The position numbers were made by a program, and so were the translations under genes. A stretch of 64,000 bases of DNA from Pontibacter virosus (GTDB lineage: Bacteria > Bacteroidota > Bacteroidia > Cytophagales > Hymenobacteraceae), in the NCBI RefSeq assembly GCF_003096355.1, contig NZ_QEKI01000017.1:46817-110816 (forward strand). The letters run 5' to 3'. Of this stretch, positions 22,463 to 31,021 are shown in pieces. The notes beneath the pieces are model-generated. The model saw nothing but the letters and a program-made list of their open reading frames with translations. It ran no database searches and had not been told where the DNA came from. How positions within the stretch are numbered: the first letter of the stretch is position 1; every line of letters starts with the position of its first letter.

Positions 22463-23251
22463 ATGAATGAATCAACCTTACAGGGAAAGAAGGCGCTGAT
22501 AACAGGCGCTTCCAGCGGATTGGGATTTGCTATGGCAAAAGCATTGGCGCAGGCTGGTGCTTCCGTTGCCATTACGGCCCGCAAAAGTGATAAGTTGGAC
22601 AAAGCACTGGCGCAGCTAAAAGAGCAGCAGTTAGATGCCTATGCCCTGGAGATGGATGTCCGGGACGAGCATTCTATCGAAAAGGCTGTGCAGTGGGTGC
22701 GGCAGCAGTGGGGAAAATTAGACCTGCTTGTCAACAACGCTGGAATCGGGATGCGAACGGTTAACCCGGATTTTCTAACTAAACCGCAGCCTTTTTACCA
22801 GGTTAGCGCCGCAGGCTTCCGTGACCTGATCGATACCAATCTGACCGGCTACTTTCTGGTTGCCAAAGCTTTTGTTCCGCTGTTTCTGGAGCAGGGCAAA
22901 GGCAAAATCGTGAACATCTCCATGAACCACGAAACCATGAAGCGAAAAGGATTTGTACCCTACGGTCCGTCAAGAGCAGGTACCGATTCCCTTTCCCACA
23001 TTATGGCTGAAGACCTAAAGGAATACCACGTTGATGTAAACATGTTGCTGCCTGGCGGGGCCACCGAAACAGGTATGATACCCGAACAGGCGAAAGAGGA
23101 AATCAAAAGCCGATTTCGGCTACTTGATCCGGATGTGATGGCCACACCAATTATCTTTCTGGCATCTGATGAAAGCAGTGGAATAACCGGTGAGCGCATT
23201 ACCGCTACCACCTTCGACAGCTGGCGATCAAGCTTAGCTACAAAAAAGTAA
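22463..23251 (+). CDS. Short-chain dehydrogenase/reductase
   Basis: 262 residues, classical SDR: cofactor loop GASSGLGFAMAKALAQAG (residues 14-31), DVRDEHS, NNAGIG and a serine block IVNISMN. The active-site Tyr is followed by Arg where Lys is expected (YGPSRAG rather than YxxxK); the codon is AGA, one base from a Lys codon. The arrangement GFVPYGPS is seen in relatives with Lys. Reduced or altered activity is possible. Substrate unknown; it stands alone and is followed by a clear terminator. Confidence 0.88.
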   Translation: MNESTLQGKKALITGASSGLGFAMAKALAQAGASVAITARKSDKLDKALAQLKEQQLDAYALEMDVRDEHSIEKAVQWVRQQWGKLDLLVNNAGIGMRTVNPDFLTKPQPFYQVSAAGFRDLIDTNLTGYFLVAKAFVPLFLEQGKGKIVNISMNHETMKRKGFVPYGPSRAGTDSLSHIMAEDLKEYHVDVNMLLPGGATETGMIPEQAKEEIKSRFRLLDPDVMATPIIFLASDESSGITGERITATTFDSWRSSLATKK

Positions 23252-23360
23252 TCGCCCCATTCTTCTGGCTACTGCACCATTACTCTCTGCGCTATTTTCA
23301 GGAGGGATCGCAGCTATTACAGGAGGTGCAATACTGCAACAAAGCAATGATGGCAGATTT

Positions 23361-23396
23361 ACAAATGATGAGACACTTGGGCGTCTCATCATTTGT
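23361..23396 (+). terminator. Terminator hairpin after the SDR gene
   Basis: 14-bp perfect inverted repeat ACAAATGATGAGAC / GTCTCATCATTTGT with an 8-nt loop, followed by a pyrimidine-rich tail. Confidence 0.65.
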
Positions 23397-23552
23397 CCTA
23401 TTTTCATATGCGTTGTCCTGATGCCCTTTACAAGCCGATTATGATATATATAATGATTTATAAAGACAGAAACTACATAAATGGCGTTGTTTTAAATCAG
23501 CAAGATGAAGTGCGACAGATGTATGTTCCTTTAATAATTTATAACGTCCATG

Positions 23553-23978
23553 CTACCTGCCTTTCTTCCGGGCAATAGAATAGCCAAAAGCAAGAGCCGA
23601 AAGCATGATAGTACTGAGCAGACCTTCATTTAGCGGTATCCCACCTATTTTTTTTATTTTGTCTGGAAACTCGGCTTCTAAACCTTTAGCACCGGGAAAA
23701 GCAAAGCTAGTGGCCATGGCTATCCAGAAAAAGCTGGGGAGAACGGCACCCCCTAATAATTGTGTTTGGTTGATGTTACCTTTCTTTTGCAACAGGTACC
23801 AACCGCTACTACCCAGCAAAGCACCTAACATAATGGTCATGGCATCGTGAAACTTGGCGTGTGGAGTCCATCGGGGGTTAAACAAATGGGTTTTGTTCCA
23901 ATCGGCTAAGAATCCACCCACCGCCGTAAATGCCGCCGCAGACATGAGGATGATGCGGCCTACTCTATTTTGCTTCAT
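23553..23978 (-). CDS. Small multi-pass membrane protein (DUF6640-like)
   Basis: 141 residues from ATG 23978 (MKQNRVGRIILMSAAAF); an in-frame ATG at 24002 is a weaker choice. Four hydrophobic segments: IILMSAAAFTAVGGFLAD, AMTIMLGALLGSSGWYLL, LLGGAVLPSFFWIAMATSF and LLSTIMLSALAFGYSIA. The motif DWNKTHLFNPRWTPHAKFHD between the first two matches a family of uncharacterised integral membrane proteins that I recall as DUF6640. No functional clue from neighbours. Confidence 0.7.
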   Translation of the reverse strand: MKQNRVGRIILMSAAAFTAVGGFLADWNKTHLFNPRWTPHAKFHDAMTIMLGALLGSSGWYLLQKKGNINQTQLLGGAVLPSFFWIAMATSFAFPGAKGLEAEFPDKIKKIGGIPLNEGLLSTIMLSALAFGYSIARKKGR

Positions 23979-24150
23979 AGTTTTTGCTTTATGTAACAAC
24001 ATATATACCTTTAAACATTTACTTTCAAAACCAACTTAGGTTGCTTTCGGTAATTGGCCGGGACAGAAGAGGTATTTTTGTAAATACCAAAAACACAGTA
24101 ACCAGCCCACCAACCCTTATTGCATGGTAGTAGCCCACTATCCAGTTCAT

Positions 24151-24432
24151 CTAAAGCACCGTTGTATTTAAAACAATTTGCTTAACAGCCTCCACCCAAA
24201 GTGGATGTGTATTCAGGCTTTCTATCAATTGCCAGCGCTATCCACCTGCTTATTCAAACTTCTCTTTGGATTATAAGCCTACTTCTATTGTAGGTTCTAT
24301 GTAATCTGCAACAAACGCGGGACTAAAAACCAGTACATTCTTTTTCCCTGGGCAGGTAGCTCTTTTAGCACATCGTCAGTAAATGGCTTTAGCCAAGGAT
24401 CATTACCCAGGAGCGACTGAAACGAAATAGTA
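24151..24432 (-). pseudogene. hemH: Ferrochelatase C-terminal remnant
   Basis: On the minus strand the DNA encodes ISFQSLLGNDPWLKPFTDDV and LKELPAQGKR, then after a one-base frameshift NVLVFSPAFVADYIEPTIEV, and further down LIESLNTHPLWVEAVKQIV before a stop at 24151. This is the conserved C-terminal half of ferrochelatase (SFQSRLG, SPAFVADC and SLNxHPLW blocks). Three in-frame stops replace what look like glutamate codons (GL-stop-SKEKFE-stop-AGG-stop-RW). The N-terminal half is missing. It is a clear dead gene; a functional copy is presumably elsewhere. Confidence 0.85.
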
Positions 24433-24539
24433 TACTAGTGTTCTGTTATTTAGTTAATTATAATTCTTTGGCCAATAGACGCGATGTTTCAGAACATTGA
24501 GCCCTTGCCCTGGTACATAATTTTGCCAGGAGCGAGCGT

Positions 24540-24979
24540 GTGGGGCGATCGACAACATTTTACGCTTTAAGCGAAAAGGGCCAGTTCTGGCTTCCTGATC
24601 CCCTGCCCAGGTGATCGCTGAATTACTGCAGTCCGTGAGAAACCTTCTAGGGGATAATGCTCTGCAACTATTGATTGGTAACCGGGGAAATCAGACCTGC
24701 CAACGATACGAATAGCAATTAAGTAATGCTGCGACCTTGGAAGAACGGTTGGAGACACTGGCCAAAATCCGCTCCGAGGAAGGCTATATAGCTGAATTGA
24801 AGAAAGAGGACGATGCATAAAACTATTATCCGATCTGTGCATCGGCTACCGAACGACAGGGTTTTTGCAGAGCGGAGTTCAAGAACTTTAAATCGCTGAT
24901 CGGCAAAGAATATGAGGTTAACAGAGTTAGGCGTATCATCACAGACGGCCAACGTTGTGTCTATGGCATCACTAAGTAG
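24540..24979 (+). pseudogene. SufR-type (ArsR/DeoR-like HTH) regulator remnant
   Basis: One plus-strand frame, broken by three stops, reads VIAELLQSVRNLLGDNALQL, then ATLEERLETLAKIRSEEGYI, then YYPICASATERQGFCRAEFK and ends RCVYGITK-stop at 24979. The pattern CPIC...C.GFC.AEL...V.R..HI..G.RRC.Y is the C-terminal iron-sulfur/metal-binding region of SufR-like repressors; here the first cysteine is kept and several positions have drifted. The N-terminal HTH is barely discernible. Clearly decayed, next to a decayed ferrochelatase. Confidence 0.75.
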
Positions 24980-25700
24980 CGTTTCTCGCCAGCGGCAGTC
25001 AAGCGTGTAACAGGCACAATCGCTCTCACTATAATACTTAGCGATGCTTTGATAGTTCTAACGGCTACACCCGACGTTCTGTACATAGAACGATAATCTA
25101 CTATCAACTGCCTACTGCTCTTCTTTGTCGCTAGCCATCGGACTGAAGAACTCTGTTTCTTATCTATTAAGACATACAACGGTTTTAATGGTAGCAAGCG
25201 TATATGCTTTAAAATTAAAGCATATACAGGGTCTTATAATTTACCTTATGTTAAGTAAGGAGTGCTTTATGCTTGTTGCCTACTATGGAAAGCTCCTCTT
25301 AGATCAGCCTGAACTGTGCCAGCTTGCCGCTCACAGGTTTCCTGGTGTGGTAGTATAAAGTAAAAAGAAGAAACCGAAGAAAGCTTCATCTATCAAAGAT
25401 TACCACCGGAAAAGCCCTACATAAGCCCAAAGAAGACGGAGCTACATCTGTATAATTTTTAGCAGATTAAACTATTGTCTCTTTGTAAGCAGAATTCATA
25501 ACCAAAGCACACAACTATTGAAAACCTATATGAAGACTTGACTGTCATTTTAGGGTTTTACCATTCATGTCAGGATTAAGAGCTGCTACAAACCAATAGC
25601 CTATAGATAATTTGAAGTTCTTCCTGATACTTCCCCTGGAAAGCTGCACCATACTAAAGAGCATCAACTGCAAGCATCTCGCAAGCCATGAGCTGCACCT
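24980..25700. other. Decayed intergenic stretch, nothing recognised
   Basis: About 720 bases with frequent stops in all frames. A 77-codon open frame at 25125-25358 has no recognisable similarity. It follows two pseudogenes and is probably further decayed coding sequence. Confidence 0.35.
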
Positions 25701-26900
25701 TTACACGGCCCCTCCGGTATGCGAGTAGCGTACAGGCACTTTGCGTTTTTGCATCAACTTATCTGTTTTGTTGTTCTTTAGTCTCCATATGAAAAAGCCT
25801 GATACGGCCAGCAGACCAGGCATCATACCGAAGAAACAGTAAATAAGCTTTACTGCAGGGCCGGCATAGTCGCCGAAGTGCAGCGGCTTGAACACCAGCA
25901 GCATGCGTTCGTTCCAGGGCTTGTCTCGGGCAAGATTTACGGCCTTCACCCCGCCGGAACTTAGGTCCACCTGTATGTAACTAGAGGTAGACCCGTAGTA
26001 TGCGGGATCTGATTTGTGTCTTCCGAGGATGGAGAACGCCCCGCCTGCGAAGCGGAGGTAATTGATTTCAAATTCCGGATACTCCCCTCTTACTTGCTCA
26101 AGCACAGCGTCCACGGACATTATTCCTGATGGAGCATCCTCTGCGGCACCAGCACTGGCAGGGACAAGAGCGCTTTGTACAATGGTAAAAGCAATCCAGC
26201 TACCGGTAACACTTAGAAGTAGGTTAAATACCAAGCTCCACACCCCAATTACCCGGTGCAGACTGGAGAAAAAAGAGCGGCTGCTTTTAAAGGAAACGCG
26301 CTGCCGGAAAGAAAGTACCTTCCAAATGGACCTGCGGTAAAGGATAGAGCCGGTGATAGAGAGCAAGATCAGGGACAGTCCGCCCAGCAGCACTAGTATT
26401 TTTCCCGGTGTGCCGGAGAGCAGGTTGTAGTGAAGATCAAGTAGTACATGCACCAGGCGCTTGTCCGCACGCGCCACGGTTGCCAGTGCTTTCCCTGTTT
26501 GTGGGTGCACAAAAATCCATTTACGGATGCCATCTTTCCTGATCTCATACTTCAGTGCCTGGTTCGGGTCTTTAGGAAGCTCCGGCACCCGAATGTCACT
26601 GCCAGGGTAAGCCTGCAGGATCCGCTTTATGGAGTTGTCTATCCTAAGGCCGGCAGCAGGTGCCTCCAAAGTGGAGTGGCTGGCGAATTGTGCATGGTCA
26701 ATCTCATGATGGAATACCAGCACCGATCCCGTGATACTTGAGATCAACAGGAAGATTCCTGCCAACAGCCCCAGCCAATGATGGATGGAGAAAGTCCTTT
26801 TCACCCGCTTCTTCAAAATCTTAGTTTGTATCCTGTTTCCTACAGGCAGCTTTCGCAAGGCTATCTTCCGAAAGCTGCCTGTCCTGCTATAATGATGCAT
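25701..26900 (-). CDS. PepSY-domain TM protein (iron-uptake associated)
   Basis: 399 residues with four membrane segments typical of the PepSY_TM family: HWLGLLAGIFLLISSITGSV, ILVLLGGLSLILLSITGSIL, VWSLVFNLLLSVTGSWIAF and LIYCFFGMMPGLLAVSGFF. PepSY regions lie between them. Such proteins accompany TonB-dependent siderophore or heme receptors and may act as inner-membrane ferric-siderophore reductases. It diverges from a TonB receptor. The start is uncertain: ATG 26900 lies only a few bases from the -7 box and inside a leader hairpin, whereas relatives begin around KKRVKRTFSIHHW, so TTG 26816 is a reasonable alternative. Confidence 0.88.
   Translation of the reverse strand: MHHYSRTGSFRKIALRKLPVGNRIQTKILKKRVKRTFSIHHWLGLLAGIFLLISSITGSVLVFHHEIDHAQFASHSTLEAPAAGLRIDNSIKRILQAYPGSDIRVPELPKDPNQALKYEIRKDGIRKWIFVHPQTGKALATVARADKRLVHVLLDLHYNLLSGTPGKILVLLGGLSLILLSITGSILYRRSIWKVLSFRQRVSFKSSRSFFSSLHRVIGVWSLVFNLLLSVTGSWIAFTIVQSALVPASAGAAEDAPSGIMSVDAVLEQVRGEYPEFEINYLRFAGGAFSILGRHKSDPAYYGSTSSYIQVDLSSGGVKAVNLARDKPWNERMLLVFKPLHFGDYAGPAVKLIYCFFGMMPGLLAVSGFFIWRLKNNKTDKLMQKRKVPVRYSHTGGAV
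26842..26882 (-). promoter_or_regulatory. Leader or early-coding hairpin of the PepSY gene
   Basis: Perfect 14-bp inverted repeat ACAGGCAGCTTTCG (26842-26855) / CGAAAGCTGCCTGT (26869-26882) with a 13-nt loop at the very 5' end of the transcript. It could be an attenuator or ribosome-access control if translation starts downstream. Confidence 0.5.
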
Positions 26901-26902
26901 TG

Positions 26903-26932
26903 CAAATCTATGCGGGAATCACCTAATGTCAA
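26903..26932 (-). promoter_or_regulatory. Minus-strand promoter of the PepSY gene
   Basis: Read on the minus strand: TTG (complement of 26930-26932), 19 nt, then TAGATTTG (complement of 26903-26910), an excellent Bacteroidota -33/-7 pair. An operator-like palindrome lies just upstream at 26937-26957. Confidence 0.7.
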
Positions 26933-26936
26933 AGCT

Positions 26937-27024
26937 TATTTAAAATTAATCTAAATAAGCTCTTGCCTTTTTGTTTTTCAGCCTTACTTTTGTCCAACCA
27001 ACGTATTTATAATTATTCTAAATA
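26937..27024. promoter_or_regulatory. Twin operator palindromes between PepSY and TonB receptor
   Basis: Two near-identical 21-bp sites at 26937-26957 and 27004-27024, both of form TATTTA-N9-TAAATA and differing at two positions. They are arranged around two divergent promoters. Location between an iron-type receptor and a PepSY protein suggests an iron-responsive repressor (Fur or DtxR type); which one is inference. Confidence 0.6.
26963..26992 (+). promoter_or_regulatory. Promoter of the TonB receptor gene
   Basis: TTG at 26963-26965, 19-nt spacer, TACTTTTG at 26985-26992. Transcription would start near 26999, placing the second operator palindrome in the 5' leader. Confidence 0.7.
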
Positions 27025-27031
27025 ATAACTG

Positions 27032-29392
27032 ATGAAAAAACTTTTACCACTGCTGGCCATGTGCATGTTGCTGTCGGCCAGTGCATTTTCCCAAACGGGC
27101 AGCATAAGGGGAACAGTACTTGATACAGAGAATCAGCCTGTGTCCTTCAGCAGCGTGTTCCTCAAAGGCACCAACACAGGCACTACCACCAATGAGAAAG
27201 GAGCCTTTAATCTGGAGCGGGTGAATGCCGGAGAACACAGACTTATAGTTTCAGCCATAGGTTTTGAGCAGAAAGTCATAGCAGTTACGGTAAATGCAGG
27301 AGAGACCCAAACGGTGCAGGTAAGCCTTTCGCCAAGCCAGCAGGGGTTGAACGAGGTGGTGATCTCCGCCAGCCGCACCCCAGAAACCATTGACCAAGTC
27401 CCCTCCTCCATTACCGTGCTTTCCCGAAAAGCCATTGAGGAAGACCTGATGGTAAGCACGAACATCATAGATATTCTCAGCAACAAAGTGCCAGGCCTTG
27501 CGCCAAGCACAGGCACCAGCAGCAACTGGGGCCAGACACTTCGTGGCCGTGCCATGCTGGTCATGATCGACGGGGTGCCGCAATCAACTCCCCTTCGTAA
27601 CGGCGCCGTGGATATGCGTGCACTGGATCCGGATGCCATTGAGCAGGTCGAGGTAATAAAAGGAGCCACCGCCATTTACGGAAACGGTGCAGCGGGTGGT
27701 CTTATCAACTACATCACCAGAACGCCGCGTCAGCAAAAGCCTCTTAGCGCCCGCACTTCGCTGGGCATGACAGGTTCACTGGTGGATGCTGACAACAGCA
27801 TTGGCGCCAGGGTAAGCCAGATGTTCTACGGCAAGACAGGCAAGTTCGACTATGTGCTGAGCGGTGCCTATGAGCAGAGCGGTGAGTGGAAGGATGCCGA
27901 GGGGGATGTGCTTCCTCCGGACTATGGCCTGGGCGAGACCGATTCTTACAACGGCTTTGTAAAGCTTGGCTATGACTTTACCCCCTTTAACCGTGTGCAG
28001 CTGACCTACAACTACTACAGCAGTGAGCAGAAGACGAACTATGTGCCGCAGTACGGGAACTACCAGAACAGGCAAAAAAGCACAGCCGTGCTGGGCGAAA
28101 CGCTTGGTGTGCCGCAGGGCGTGCGCTCCAACCACAACCTGCACCTGCGCTTCTCCGGGGAGCAAGCCTTCCTCAGCAGCCGCTACGAGGCAGACGCTTA
28201 CTTCCAGTCAGTGGACAACGTGTTTTTCTGGTCTCCTAATTTTGAGTTCGGCGGGCAGTCCCTGGTCTCCTCTGTAAAAAAGGGGGCAAGAGGCTTGCTC
28301 ACCACGCCTTACAAAATCAGTGCTTCTGTTGAGGGAGATGTGACCTATGGCCTTGATGTATTGAATGACATTACTTCTCAACCGCTGGTGGACGGCCGCA
28401 TATGGGTGCCGGAGATGAACATGCTCAACGTCGCGCCTTTTGTGCAGCTGAAGACTGCCATTGCCGAAGACCTGATCTTTAAAGGCGGATTTAGAGCCGA
28501 GAAAGTAAATATTGAGGTAGAAGACTACACCACGCTCAGAACAGTAAACCCTACCACAGGAGAGATCGACAACCCGGGCTTTGCGGTAAAGGGCGGTGAG
28601 CTGGGCTACAATGCCTACCTTTTCAACGCCGGGTTGCGGTACAACAAATTTGAGTTGTTCACGCCGTACGCCAGCTTCTCCCAAGGCTTTTCTGTGGCCG
28701 ATATTGGAGTGATGCTACGCTCGGCGAGAGTAGACGATATCAGCAAGATCAGCACCGAGGCCATCGTGATCAACAACTATGAGGCAGGCTTTGTGAGCAA
28801 GTTCCGCAAGCTGAGGTTTGAGGGAGTGGGCTTTGTCAGCACCTCCGAACTGGGGGCAAGCGGCCAGTACAAAGACGGTGTGTTCGTGGTCATGCGCACA
28901 CCGGAGAAAATCTACGGAGTTGAGGCGACTGCCGACGTTTCTCTGCTGGATAACCTGAGTTTTGGTGCTACCTATTCTTTTGTAGAAGGAAAGATGGATG
29001 TGAATCAGAACGACAAGTTTAGTGATGCAGGGGATGTTTACCTGGGCGGTGAGCGCATCTCGGCTCCTAAATACACGGCCTACCTTCGTTATGCGCTGTT
29101 TGAAAACAAGCTTGGTTTCAACCTGCAGTACACGGGCATCGGCGCCAGAGACCGGTTTGAGCTGAATGAGAAGGGAACTTATAATTTCTATCAGGGGCCT
29201 GTGGAACCTTACCAACTGGTGAACCTGTCTGCCAGCTACAAAATGAGCAAGAACACTACGTTCAATATAGGCGTGGAGAACCTGTTTAACGAAGATTACT
29301 TCCCTGCGCGCTCGCAGTGGTTCACTTCCCCGACCCTGTACACAAAAGGCAAGGGGGCAGCCTTCAACGTATCAATGGTGGTAGAGCTGTAG
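27032..29392 (+). CDS. TonB-dependent siderophore-type receptor
   Basis: 786 residues. Signal peptide (LLPLLAMCMLLSASAFSQ), N-terminal carboxypeptidase-regulatory-like domain (IRGTVLDTENQPVSFSSVFL), TonB plug (about residues 105-225, including ATAIYGNGAAGGLINYITR) and a 22-strand barrel ending in Leu. The TonB box region is around NEVVISASRTPETI. It imports a chelated nutrient across the outer membrane, most likely a ferric siderophore given the divergent PepSY gene and shared operators. Ligand unknown. Confidence 0.9.
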   Translation: MKKLLPLLAMCMLLSASAFSQTGSIRGTVLDTENQPVSFSSVFLKGTNTGTTTNEKGAFNLERVNAGEHRLIVSAIGFEQKVIAVTVNAGETQTVQVSLSPSQQGLNEVVISASRTPETIDQVPSSITVLSRKAIEEDLMVSTNIIDILSNKVPGLAPSTGTSSNWGQTLRGRAMLVMIDGVPQSTPLRNGAVDMRALDPDAIEQVEVIKGATAIYGNGAAGGLINYITRTPRQQKPLSARTSLGMTGSLVDADNSIGARVSQMFYGKTGKFDYVLSGAYEQSGEWKDAEGDVLPPDYGLGETDSYNGFVKLGYDFTPFNRVQLTYNYYSSEQKTNYVPQYGNYQNRQKSTAVLGETLGVPQGVRSNHNLHLRFSGEQAFLSSRYEADAYFQSVDNVFFWSPNFEFGGQSLVSSVKKGARGLLTTPYKISASVEGDVTYGLDVLNDITSQPLVDGRIWVPEMNMLNVAPFVQLKTAIAEDLIFKGGFRAEKVNIEVEDYTTLRTVNPTTGEIDNPGFAVKGGELGYNAYLFNAGLRYNKFELFTPYASFSQGFSVADIGVMLRSARVDDISKISTEAIVINNYEAGFVSKFRKLRFEGVGFVSTSELGASGQYKDGVFVVMRTPEKIYGVEATADVSLLDNLSFGATYSFVEGKMDVNQNDKFSDAGDVYLGGERISAPKYTAYLRYALFENKLGFNLQYTGIGARDRFELNEKGTYNFYQGPVEPYQLVNLSASYKMSKNTTFNIGVENLFNEDYFPARSQWFTSPTLYTKGKGAAFNVSMVVEL

Positions 29393-29416
29393 AGCAGGTA
29401 CTAAGACAAACAGGCA

Positions 29417-29442
29417 GCAGCGCCCCAAGTACTGGGCGCTGC
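29417..29442 (+). terminator. Hairpin after the TonB receptor
   Basis: 9-bp perfect stem GCAGCGCCC / GGGCGCTGC with an 8-nt loop, 25 bases after the stop. The tail is only weakly T-rich. Confidence 0.5.
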
Positions 29443-29536
29443 TTATACTGGCAAGCCTGAAGAGGCAATGCAATGCTGCCCGTGCCCCTCATGACCACAG
29501 TGGATTAGAATGCACCAATAAAAGTAACTAAGCTTT

Positions 29537-29854
29537 ATGTGTGATACCCGGACGCTCAGTAGCAAAAACAACACCTACATCAGCCATTGCGTAGGCTGCA
29601 GGTCCGTCAGCCTTTGGCATAACAACCTTATTGTAAGCTTCACTCCTGAACAGTTTTTCGCCTTCAGCAACCTCATCCGCAGGTACAGCTTTGCTGATGG
29701 TGCCATGCCATTTCCGGATGAGCTGGAGCGTATCATGATACGCCTACCCCATAAGGATTTCACGATGGCTTTTACCGAAGCGGAATGGGTGAATCTAGGT
29801 GAGGTTGTTGAGGAGGCACTGTACATGCGCCAGATTTACGAGATGCTGGAGTAG
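29537..29854 (+). CDS. Small conserved Bacteroidota protein (DUF6686-like)
   Basis: 105 residues, soluble. N-terminal cysteines in CDTRTLSSK and HCVGCRSVSLWHNN, then FTPEQFFAFSNLI. This resembles a family of short Bacteroidota proteins, recalled as DUF6686, often near iron-uptake genes. The CxxC suggests metal or redox chemistry. It follows the TonB receptor by 145 bases on the same strand but has the hairpin at 29417 between. Confidence 0.6.
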   Translation: MCDTRTLSSKNNTYISHCVGCRSVSLWHNNLIVSFTPEQFFAFSNLIRRYSFADGAMPFPDELERIMIRLPHKDFTMAFTEAEWVNLGEVVEEALYMRQIYEMLE

Positions 29855-30205
29855 ATGCAGCATTTGTTAGCAAAGCGGGTTTCTCTAATCATGCTTTTAC
29901 ACCATGCACGTTTGAATGGCTTCTGATCAAGTATATGCACCCCTCTAACTATGGAAATGTTATTCTGGCTATCGGCGTGCCAGCCATTTGCGTTAGCTGA
30001 AAAAGTAGCAGCAGTCCTTCTGAGCTTTGCCGAAGATTTCTGATGCCAATACAGGGAAGACCAACCGGCATAAAAGCCAGCCGGTTCTATTAGTAGATTG
30101 CCCCTTAATTTACCGAAATCGCCATTTCAAAAGAAAAACAGAATATTACTTCCTTCCTGAATACTCTAGAGCCGTTATCAGAGGAAGAACGGTTGTTTGA
30201 AATTT
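29855..30205. other. Intergenic, nothing recognised
   Basis: About 350 bases before the AbiE promoter. A small inverted repeat AACCGGC / GCCGGTT near 30070-30093 is the only structure noticed. Confidence 0.35.
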
Positions 30206-30243
30206 ATTATGTCAAGTTTAATAACAAAAAAACTTGACATAAT
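30206..30243. promoter_or_regulatory. AbiE operator inverted repeat
   Basis: Perfect 14-bp inverted repeat ATTATGTCAAGTTT (30206-30219) / AAACTTGACATAAT (30230-30243), 10-nt spacer. The right arm contains the TTG of the promoter. AbiEi antitoxins are known to repress their own operons by binding inverted repeats. Confidence 0.75.
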
Positions 30244-30265
30244 GGAGAGAGGAGGGCTACCTTTG
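30234..30265 (+). promoter_or_regulatory. Promoter of the AbiE operon
   Basis: TTG at 30234-30236, 21-nt spacer, TACCTTTG at 30258-30265. It rules out an in-frame start at 30197, which lies upstream of the promoter. Confidence 0.75.
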
Positions 30266-30295
30266 CGGGAACAATATGGTGAAGAACAAACAGCT

Positions 30296-31021
30296 ATGAG
30301 CATCATGCAGCAAGTCCGGGAAAGAATTGAACAGGCCCATCCCGGTCAGCTGTTGACTTATGCTGATTTTCAGGTAAATGATAGCCAACTGGAGGCCCTG
30401 GCAGCGGCGCTCAGCCGCCTGGCCAGGCAAGGGGTGATCAACCGACTGGCAAAAGGCCGCTACTACAAGCCGAAGGAAACTGTTTTCGGGAAAGTAAGAC
30501 CATCCGAAAAAGAGATCATTAAGAGCCTGAGCACTTCCAAGGGCAAAGTCAAAGGGTACGAGAGCGGTTTGGGGCTATACAACCAGCTGGGTCTGACCAC
30601 GCAGGTTCCCCGGGAGGTGACGCTGACGACCCGCAAGCAACGCCGGGTGGCGAACGTCGGGAAAACCAAAATCCGTTATGTTCAGAGCCCTACCAACTTC
30701 AAGGAGTCTGACATTGACAAGCTTCAAGTCCTGGACGCACTGCGCGGTTACAAGAAGATCCCGGACCGCAACAGCGAAAAGACGATCCTCATTCTGCTGG
30801 AGTATATCAGAAAATTAGCCGAAGGCGATATGGATCGGCTCATGGAGTTGGCGCTGGACTACAACCCCGCTACCCGTGCCCTACTGGGAGCCCTGTTGGA
30901 GCAGCTGGGCTATGCACAGGTGGCGGATAGGCTAAGGCAGTCGCTCAACCCGCTGACTAAATACAAACTGGGCATTAGCGAGAGCATTTTGCCCAACAGA
31001 AGAGACTGGAATATCATATGA
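30296..31021 (+). CDS. abiEi: AbiEi-type antitoxin/transcriptional regulator (DUF6088 family)
   Basis: 241 residues from ATG 30296 (MSIMQQVRERIEQAHPGQLL), the first ATG below the promoter. N-terminal winged helix (LLTYADFQVNDSQLEALAAA...GVINRLAKGRYYKP) followed by the AbiEi C-terminal domain. It is the antitoxin of a type IV toxin-antitoxin pair and an autorepressor. Its stop overlaps the toxin ATG by four bases, the typical coupling of AbiE systems, which abort phage infection. Confidence 0.88.
   Translation: MSIMQQVRERIEQAHPGQLLTYADFQVNDSQLEALAAALSRLARQGVINRLAKGRYYKPKETVFGKVRPSEKEIIKSLSTSKGKVKGYESGLGLYNQLGLTTQVPREVTLTTRKQRRVANVGKTKIRYVQSPTNFKESDIDKLQVLDALRGYKKIPDRNSEKTILILLEYIRKLAEGDMDRLMELALDYNPATRALLGALLEQLGYAQVADRLRQSLNPLTKYKLGISESILPNRRDWNII

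Noticed and set aside
25125..25358. 77-codon frame in the decayed region
   Set aside because: No similarity, in a stretch of pseudogenes.
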